Origin: Haemaphysalis longicornis
Taxonomy: Eukaryota > Arthropoda > Arachnida > Ixodida > Ixodidae
Assembly (NCBI GenBank): GCA_013339765.2
Contig: CM023449.1
Location: 110,229,849 to 110,293,848 of the forward strand
Direction of reading: 5' to 3'
DNA: 64,000 nucleotides
Shown here: positions 58,239 through 64,000 of the stretch, piece after piece
How the letters are laid out: every line of letters begins with the position of its first letter
Position numbering within the stretch: position 1 is the stretch's first letter
Translations under genes and position numbers: made by a program
Notes under the pieces: generated by a model
What the model was told of the DNA's origin: nothing
The model's input: the letters and a program-made list of their open reading frames with translations, nothing else
Database searches by the model: none

Positions 58239-59018
58239 TTAAGCTCCGTAGCCCATGGTACCCGAAACCGGGTGGCCTCGGGCCCCATTGCTCGCGTTGG
58301 CAGGGACCGGGTGGCCTCCGGCCCCGTAGCTCGCGTTGGCAGAGACCGGGTGGCCTCCGGCCCCGTAGCTCGCGTCGGCAGAGACCGGGTGGCCTCCGGC
58401 CCCGCACCTCGCGTCGGCAGAGACCGGGTGGCCTCCGGCCCCGCACCTCGCATCGGCAGAGACCGGGTGGCCTCCGGCCCAGTACCTCTCGTCGGCAGAT
58501 ACCGGGTGGCCTCCGGCCCCGTAGCTCGCGTTGGCAGAGACCTGATGGCCTCCGGCACGGTAGCTCGAGTTGGCAAAGACCGGAAGGGCTCCGGCACCGT
58601 AGCTCGCGTTGGCAGAGAACGGGTTCCCTTCATCATCAGGGTCATGGGTTGAACCAGGGCGTCTGGGGCAGCGCTTTAGTGAGGCGGCGTAATGTGGCTC
58701 GGGTGTGGGCTGACCGGAAAAGCCGGTGAGGCTGTCGCATGGGAGCGCTTGCTCCGCCCGCTGCTTAGCATTATCCGCAGTCTCACCCGCTGCAGGCTGA
58801 GAAGCGGGCTCAACCCGGAGATGGTCACCATCGGGAGCTGCAGGGCTCGTCCCGCCCTCGTGAGTGCTTGGGTCGGAAGGCATCTGCGGTTTGCTGAAAA
58901 GCTGTGCCAGCAAACTTCGCAACAGGATTCCCAGCTCACGGAAGTCAGCAGCCAGGGCTCGCCGCTCGGATGGGGTAAGATCAAACATGCTGGCCCGGCG
59001 TGAAAAGCGGTTCTTCAA
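58239..59018 (-). CDS. 259-aa ORF with N-terminal helix and 13-aa tandem repeats
   Basis: Uninterrupted from ATG at 59,018. Residues 11-40 form an amphipathic helix (FDLTPSERRALAADF, LGILLRSLLAQLF). Residues 45-125 are Pro/Ser/Glu-rich and disordered. From about residue 130 come nine to ten 13-residue units of the type AGGHPVSANASYG, with A/T and SYG/RCG variants. It lies on the sense strand of the LTR element, where Gag is normally encoded, but it has no capsid motif or zinc knuckle. Openness over 780 bp in a window where other frames are wrecked is notable, although the repeat period (39 bp) itself keeps frames open. The start could instead be Met-11. Function unknown. Confidence 0.5.
   Translation of the reverse strand: MKNRFSRRASMFDLTPSERRALAADFRELGILLRSLLAQLFSKPQMPSDPSTHEGGTSPAAPDGDHLRVEPASQPAAGETADNAKQRAEQALPCDSLTGFSGQPTPEPHYAASLKRCPRRPGSTHDPDDEGNPFSANASYGAGALPVFANSSYRAGGHQVSANASYGAGGHPVSADERYWAGGHPVSADARCGAGGHPVSADARCGAGGHPVSADASYGAGGHPVSANASYGAGGHPVPANASNGARGHPVSGTMGYGA
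58267..58625. repeat. 39-bp minisatellite (about nine units)
   Basis: ACCGGG or a variant recurs at 58,267, 58,306, 58,345, 58,384, 58,423, 58,462, 58,501, 58,540, 58,579 and 58,618, an exact 39-bp period with no indel. Units differ by substitutions only. Period divisible by three, so no frame shifts on either strand. Confidence 0.95.
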
Positions 59019-59394
59019 GTTAGAGGTTTATGCCGAAACAAACAATTACGTTACGCCCACCTCCCCTCGCGGGAACCCCGGTGTAATGCAACGCATCTCA
59101 TTGCGGGTTTCCATTGGCGTTTTCCATCGTATTGATTACGCGTATTACCAGGGGATTCTCACGCGAAGGGTAGGTGGGGCGTAATTTTCCATTTTCACCA
59201 TGCATGCACATGCCCTACACGTATGCTCAGGTACGGTTCTTTATTGCAGACGAGAATGAGTGCCTTGTGGTCCGTAAAGTGCACAGTTAGGGGCTCGACG
59301 ATTGCATCAAGCAATCGCCTACTACTGCGAGAGAGTGCAAGCGTAAAGCGGAGGACCTTCGACTTAGACCGTCGGAGCGCGGCATGCCGCTTTA

Positions 59395-59634
59395 TATTCA
59401 CAGCACCCGAAGGAGAGGAGAGCGCGGAGAGAGAGAGAGTACTGCACATGCGCAGCGCGCGCAGCGCCGAGCGCTAGCGCCGCCCACCGGCGCCTAGCAA
59501 CGGAGTGAGAGCGCGCTGCGCAACCCGCAGCTGTTTGGGAGAGAGCGTTCGTATCGGAGAGAGGAGAGACGGAGAGGCGCAGCTGTGCAGACAACGCCGG
59601 ATAGACGCAGGAAGGACAGAGGGGCGAGCATGAG
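59395..59634 (+). promoter_or_regulatory. CpG-rich promoter-like segment inside the LTR element
   Basis: GC-rich with many CpG, GAGA runs (59,428-59,440) and a CACATGCGCAGCGCGCGCAG stretch (59,445-59,465) that resembles an NRF-1-type GCGCATGCGC site. It lies just upstream of the FLYWCH-like frame on the same strand and differs strongly from its AT-rich surroundings. A TATA box is not visible. Could be a captured host promoter and 5' UTR. Inference. Confidence 0.3.
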
Positions 59635-59817
59635 ATGCGTTGCATCTACAAGAACCGTCTATTTAGGAGTGCGCAAGGCAAAGATTGCATTTTGTGGAAG
59701 TGTGCAAAGAATTATTTAGTGACATTTCTGAAGTGTAGGCGTACTGCACATGCGCTACAGATAAAGGATGCACCGTATGAACCCAGCACGCTCCAGCACA
59801 AAACCAACTGTCCGTAA
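59635..59817 (+). pseudogene. FLYWCH-like zinc-finger fragment
   Basis: The frame reads CIYKNRLFRSAQGKDCILWKC, then NYLVTFLKCRRTAHALQ and LQHKTNCP. FLYWCH fingers have the pattern Y-x(n)-GK-x-YW-x-C-x(n)-C-x-A-x(n)-H-x-H; here WKC, KCRRTAHA and H-x(3)-C follow it, with Cys in place of the last His. FLYWCH fingers occur in host DNA-binding proteins and beside MULE transposases. The frame stops after NCP, and the next frame runs on for about 25 residues. It is antisense to the LTR element that contains it. Domain call is by pattern only. Confidence 0.4.
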
Positions 59818-60114
59818 TGCTTATGAGTTGCGGCGCTCGCGGGAAACTGGACATTCGGGGCCGCGGAAAAGAAAGCTGTGCAGTGCGCAGGCTTGTTGAA
59901 AAGAAATGTACTCCGTCTAAAGAGCTACAAAATATTGCCCGGCTTACAGAGCATTTAATGCAGGCCTGAACGGCCACAAAATACATTTCGCTAAGCAGAA
60001 GTGCTCAGTTCCAAAAACAGCTGGCACGTGCAAACCAAATGCCCGAAAGGTTTGCTCGCAACTTCCTCCTATGCGGAATCGTCTTGCTGAGAAAAGACTG
60101 TGCCAGCCTAAATA

Positions 60115-60128
60115 AACGTTGGGCGCCA
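60115..60128 (-). promoter_or_regulatory. Primer-binding site, tRNA-Lys type
   Basis: TGGCGCCCAACGTT on the minus strand, one base after the 5' LTR. It corresponds to the 3' end of tRNA-Lys as used by several retroelements and primes minus-strand DNA synthesis. Confidence 0.75.
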
Positions 60129-60129
60129 C

Positions 60130-60573
60130 TGTAGGCAATGCTGCCTACCGAGGGGGTTTACGCAACAGCCTCGTCAAAACATTAAGGCACAGAACATTGC
60201 GAGAGGAATAAGGGGCTTTACTGAAGCAGGGAAATAAAATATAAAGGGCACAGAAAATGCAATCACCAAAGCACAACACCAAAACTTCTGTCCGGAGGCT
60301 TACGGCACGACGGGACGGACGGTGACTGCTTGCTGCCGTGCGGGCTCCTTGAAGGTGGCTGGTGGTGGCTTGTCTCTTCTGGCTGGCGGCACTCCTGGGC
60401 GGTGACTCCCCGCGCTAACAAGCACCGCTGTGCTTATCTAGAGTGCACAAAACGTGTCACGCCCCGCCCTCCATCGCACAGTCTTTCCGCCGTGCTTTCA
60501 CAGATGGCAGGAGAGGTGGCGCGCGGTAATTCGAATGCAGCGACGCGACAGGTCAGAGGGGAGAATGCATACA
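60130..60573 (-). repeat. 5' LTR of the non-autonomous element
   Basis: 444 bp, collinear with 56,937-57,384 over its full length. Minus-strand start TGTATGC at 60,573; end CCTACA at 60,130 beside the primer site. Confidence 0.8.
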
Positions 60574-60902
60574 TGCTTTACACTGTTCCCCATTCCTTTC
60601 CTTATTTTACACCCATTCACTTCCCACCGTGGTACATTTTCGTTTGCCTCTACCTCTCATTACACTAACCCTGTTATAACCCTGATCACTGAGTGAGTTC
60701 TTTACCCACCTAGTGACTATCCACCTATTCCAGGTGGGTAAGTGCCCAACTAGTCAGCAGGCCCACCGGTGACACTTCGGGTTATTCAAGTAGCATAAAG
60801 ACCCCACAAATTTCGTAATGAAGTAGTCGAATAAAAACTGTAGCCTTTGAAATTCTTCTCCTGCCGTACCGGAAAGGTATGATTCGTTTTCCGGTGTCCG
60901 AA

Positions 60903-61125
60903 CGTAGGCTAAGAGACCGGGAAGTCGAGAGGTGTTTGCTGCTGAGCCCTAGTACGCGGGCTAGATTCCCAGCAGGGGCAGTCGCTGTTCTGTTGAAGGC
61001 AAAGAAGCAAAACACACCCGTGTGTTGGAGATTTAGTTTAACGTTAGGGCACCTTTGTGGTCAAAATTCTCTGCAGCCGTCTACTACGGCGAGCCCTATC
61101 CCCTGTGAACCGTCGGCGCGTTAAA
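60903..61125 (+). mobile_element. Second tRNA-derived SINE copy, decayed
   Basis: A B-box-like GGGCTAGATTCCC (60,958-60,970) is followed by the SINE body: CCGTGTGTTGGAGATTTAG (61,018-61,036), then TGGTCAAAATT and CTACTACGGCG (61,080-61,090). These match the body of the copy at 18,700-18,905 in order. The A box is largely lost. Confidence 0.55.
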
Positions 61126-61129
61126 CCTG

Positions 61130-63115
61130 TTGATCACTCAAGCCGAGAGGTGTTTTCTTTGGACTGGCATCACTCAACGCCCGTTATAGAATAATACGTT
61201 TCATCTTTGTGCAACCTGAAACCAGTGAGACATTCCTGTGATGATTGCTGAAAGGGCACCACGGTCATTTTACACATAGATCGGTGCGGCACGATGTTTT
61301 GTATGGAAGAGCCCTTGGTCATCGCATCTCGTGTACACCGTAATAACATTAGGCAAGCAGCTATGCGCTGTCTGACTTACCAATTTTATTGACGCGTTAA
61401 GCCACCGGCGCACACGCACAAAAAGTGACCTAGACGTACACATCTGCACAGGACGCGAGTTGCGTCTTGCGTGGGGAGCGTCTTGTTTGTAGCGAGTCAA
61501 CTGAGTTGTAAATTTTAAAAATGAAGACACCGATGCGGCCATTGCGTCTCTCTTTATTGACTTTTATAAGAAAGAGACTTCAACTCGCGCCGCGCGAATA
61601 GTTGGCAGGGCATGTCAGGCATTGTTTTATAATTGGTCGACAAATTGGCCCTTGTTGACTGAAGCTTTAACGTAGCTCCAGTGACAAATAAAAAGATCAC
61701 AGTGGCGTGTCTATATATGTTGGCTCTAATGTTCCTGAACGAATAAAGAAGCGCATGATTTGGAGCCTCCGCTGAAATGGGCAAAGCACACATCGGATCC
61801 GTAGCAAATTCACATCTTCGGAGCCATGGGAATGGAGTGGGTGATACTCGAAGCCCCCCGTATCCGCAGTGCCAGGATGTCCTTGACAATAACCGAAAAT
61901 ATAGAAAGACAACTAACACCTGCCGGATTTGTTTCTGATAAACGGAAGCCGCTTACTCGGTGAAGACTATATTTCTTCAAAAGTGCGGTTTATTTCAAGC
62001 CTGAGACCCCAAATTAGAGCAATATTGTCATACAAGAGTATCCGGCTACAATATAAAGTGAGTAGCAGCTAAAAAGTATGAAACAAGACTTTTACTGTCA
62101 GTATACTAGAAGGGTTCATTGTACCTTAGGCTCCTGCTCTAAATGTATTCGGGATTGTCCAGTGTATACGTACCGGAATTTTTTCCTCCGAGTTTTCTAC
62201 ATGTTGCTCGGAGTTAGATATTAAAAATTTAAATATTGTCGCGAGATAAAGATCAATGTCACCTCAATGACGATAGAAATGACTGCAGAGGCGGGCAAAG
62301 CAACCACCATCCTGGGAGTGGGATGCACGCTATTACGTCAACATCTAGGTCTTCGTCAGGGGAAAGAGCGTCATTAAATCACCTCTTGCGCATCGCAGAG
62401 GCGGGTACCATCTGCAAACTTTCGTTTTGTACCTTACACCACCACCAAAAGCACTTGGCCAGCATTGGCGATCCCCTCACGCAGGCCACATCCAACGCCA
62501 GCGCCTTGCGGACCACCCGCACAGCCCCATCAGAAAGAATATTGCTTCCGGAGCAAATTCTTGTTCTTGTAGGATTTGAGGAGGTTTTTTGCGTTTGTTG
62601 GCACTTTGCGGTGTGGAATACCGTTCAGCCCGTGCTTTCGCACTGCGGGAAACGATAAACTTCGCGAGTACGTTTTTGTGTGGGTGTTCAGCCCAAGTTG
62701 CTGAATCGTTGACGCATTTCGTCTGGTGGGGATCTTATTGTTGCCTTCTTAGCTCGACGATAATAAGTTATGCATGATAACGACGTGCATTATATAAAAC
62801 GTAATATTTTTATTTTGACGTGTTTCATTTGATTTTGGCAGAGGTAAACACACTCAACCACAGCCTTTGCTTTAGCACGCACTTAACTGCTTCTGAAAAA
62901 TTCGCAGGGCACTTAGGTCTGCGTACGGGCTTTAGTGGCAAAAATTTGGCGTAGTACAGTAATGAGTAGTTTTTATCACACGTTGACACAGGAACACCAC
63001 AGGCAAGCTATATAATCTCCCGTGAAGGTAACTTTGCCAACTTTAATATATGTTGATCCACCATAATCTATCCCACTCCCCCTAACATACCCTAAGCCTA
63101 CTTAGTCTAACCTTA
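61130..63115. other. Unassigned sequence
   Basis: Open frames at 61,554-61,919 (-) and 62,236-62,658 (+) are long for their surroundings but carry no domain I recognise. Nothing else was identified. Confidence 0.4.
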
Positions 63116-63119
63116 ATAA

Positions 63120-63775
63120 CAATAAAACTGCGCAAAAGGACGGGACGGAAGAAGAGGACAACAAACCAGGCGCAGACTCACAACTAAATTTATTCAGAAC
63201 ACCTACGCACCTATATACCCTTCCGTGGACATGCGCACAGTCGCATGCGTTTAATCACAAGGACGCGTTTAAAAATTCATACTCACTACAATACAAAGAT
63301 AGTGACGCTTCGCTAACGCAGTTACCACCATTTTTTCGTATATGAAAGGCCTCTATTAGTTCCCTTGCCACCTTTTCCTTGCTCCGGCCCAGCACTGTGG
63401 TTTTTTCCAGTTGCGGTTTGCAGGACTTGTTTTCAAAGTTCTTGCAGTGGTGCGGAAGGTGCGAGCCAGTTCCATTCTTTATTGACAACTGGTGCTCTTT
63501 TAGCCGGTCGTTCACACATTGGCCAGTTTGGCCAATGTAACCTTCCCGCATACAAGCGGAATCATGTATACCACCCACATACGGTGTGGTATGTCCCTTC
63601 AGGCAGTCTTTTTTGTTGTCCGGTCCTCTCAGGATTTGGGGCACAAACTAGCCAACTTCCGGGGGGCAGAGAAGACTACCGGCACTCTGTGCCTGTTGGC
63701 TACATTTTTGAGGTTGTGTGCCACCCTGTGAACATAGGGTACAACCACCGGTTTCTTGCGCTTAGGGGTGTCCGT
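63120..63775 (-). mobile_element. Penelope-like element 3' part
   Basis: On the minus strand: a Lys/Pro linker and PYVHRVAHNLKNVANRHRVPVVFSAP (63,740-63,640), the C-terminal RT linker typical of Penelope-like elements, then a GIY-YIG domain. After the stop come about 130 bp of non-coding 3' sequence with AATAAA at about 63,190-63,185, then a GTTGTGAGTCTGCGCCTGG block. The RT core is absent: the copy is cut at about 63,775, where an inverted copy begins. The 3' border near 63,120 is approximate. Confidence 0.7.
63255..63644 (-). pseudogene. GIY-YIG endonuclease domain of a Penelope-like element
   Basis: The 129-aa frame contains REGYIGQTGQCVNDRLKEHQ (YIG motif and catalytic Arg), HHCKNF, LEKTTVLGRSKEKVARELIEAFHI (catalytic Glu) and CVSEASLSLYCSEYEFL, in the order of Penelope-like element endonucleases, which nick the target to prime reverse transcription. 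The first Tyr block before YIG is partly lost by a shift near 63,560 (GGIHDSACMREG). Most catalytic positions are kept. Confidence 0.75.
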
Positions 63776-64000
63776 CCCTATGTTCACAGGGTGGCACACA
63801 ACCTCAAAAATGTAGCCAACAGGCACAGAGTGCCGGTAGTCTTCTCTCCCCCCGGAAGTTGGCTAGTTTGTGCCCCAAAATCCTGAGAGGAACGGACAAC
63901 AAAAAAGACTGCCTGAAGGGACATACCACACCGTATGTGGTTGCGCAACTGGGGTTGTATACATGATTCCGCTTGTATGCGGGAAGGTTTACATTGGCCA
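63529..64000. repeat. Large inverted repeat of the Penelope-like element (head-to-head)
   Basis: The left arm (63,529-63,739) and right arm (63,776-64,000) are reverse complements, about 97% identical apart from one 12-14 bp insertion and three to four single-base differences. The loop is 36 bp. The right arm encodes the same VHRVAHNLKNVANRH peptide on the plus strand and continues past the end of the window. Confidence 0.9.

Larger units (their letters stand above)
56937..60573 (-). mobile_element. Non-autonomous LTR retrotransposon with repeat-bearing ORF (3,637 bp)
   Basis: LTRs lie at 56,937-57,384 and 60,130-60,573; both start TGTAG and end CTACA or a close variant on the appropriate strand. 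TGCT flanks both sides (56,933-56,936; 60,574-60,577), a 4-bp TSD. On the minus strand the 5' LTR is followed after one base by TGGCGCCCAACGTT (60,128-60,115), and AAAGGGGAGAAAG (57,397-57,385) precedes the 3' LTR. The 2.7-kb interior has no RT, RNase H or integrase motif. It has a 259-aa ORF with 13-aa repeats (-) and an antisense CpG-rich segment with a FLYWCH-like frame (+). It would need enzymes from another element. The LTRs differ at about one base in ten, so it is not young. Confidence 0.8.

Noticed and set aside
58267..58625. Possible CRISPR array
   Set aside because: Units are contiguous 39-bp tandem copies with no unique spacers, in an animal genome.
58223..58729. Plus-strand 168-aa and 139-aa Arg/Gly/Ser-rich open frames over the 39-bp repeat
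   Set aside because: They exist because the repeat period is a multiple of three, which keeps all frames open. The minus-strand frame is preferred since it matches the element's sense strand and extends into non-repeat sequence.
61554..61919. 121-aa minus-strand open frame
   Set aside because: No family motif or codon pattern to support it; the composition looks like non-coding sequence.
63120..63250. Hammerhead ribozyme in the Penelope-like 3' region
   Set aside because: Such ribozymes are known in this element class, but I could not find the CUGAUGA and GAAA core in the right order here.

Overview
The window looks like repeat-dense, non-genic DNA from an ixodid (hard) tick or a close chelicerate relative. 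Evidence for this: a tRNA-derived SINE with A and B boxes of the type known from ixodid ticks (Ruka-like), two RTE/BovB-type LINEs, CR1/L2-like LINE remnants, several Ty3/Gypsy elements and a Penelope-like element with a GIY-YIG domain. I see no convincing host protein-coding gene, no rRNA, no true tRNA gene and no CRISPR. Nearly every long open frame is a piece of a decayed mobile element. The organism call is by recollection of repeat families and was not tested by a search.

Layout. 0.1-0.4 kb: LINE RT scrap (-). 0.43-1.8 kb: BEL/Pao-like fragment (+), with a diverged second copy at 24.2-25.5 kb and a third, terminal piece at 26.2 kb. 2.7-9.4 kb: a Gypsy element (-) in the unusual order gag-PR-IN-RT-RNaseH with a SCAN-like gag (Gmr1-like); its 3' flank, probably its LTR, carries a 1.2-kb hAT-like non-autonomous transposon. 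9,691-14,969: a complete but broken Gypsy element (-) with 179-bp LTRs. 18.7 kb: SINE. 21.1-23.8 kb: RTE LINE (-) split by a 1,132-bp solo LTR with TSD. 23,974-27,286: candidate pogo-like TIR pair. 28.8-33.9 kb: third Gypsy element (+), fairly intact in RT-RNaseH, flanked by an odd 39-bp direct repeat. 35.5-38.7 kb: GTACTCA-rich repeat split by a CR1-like LINE that is itself interrupted. 48.1-50.3 kb: second CR1-like LINE (+). 52.1-54.9 kb: RTE LINE (+), then another LINE 3' end to 55.5 kb. 56,937-60,573: a complete non-autonomous LTR retrotransposon (-) with 444-448-bp LTRs, a tRNA-Lys-type PBS, a PPT and a 4-bp TSD, holding a 13-aa-repeat ORF and an antisense CpG-rich segment with a FLYWCH-like ORF. 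60.9 kb: second SINE. 63.1-64.0 kb: Penelope-like element in a head-to-head inverted repeat that runs off the window.

How the parts relate. This is a history of nested insertions: hAT into the Gypsy flank, a solo LTR into an RTE LINE, a LINE tail into a LINE that sits in a GTACTCA repeat. All three Gypsy integrases have lost the second catalytic Asp, each in a different way. LTR pairs of the younger elements differ more by short indels than by substitutions, so some frameshifts may be assembly errors and not biological decay. The best candidates for something little described are the Gmr1-like element and the repeat-bearing non-autonomous LTR element at 56.9-60.6 kb.
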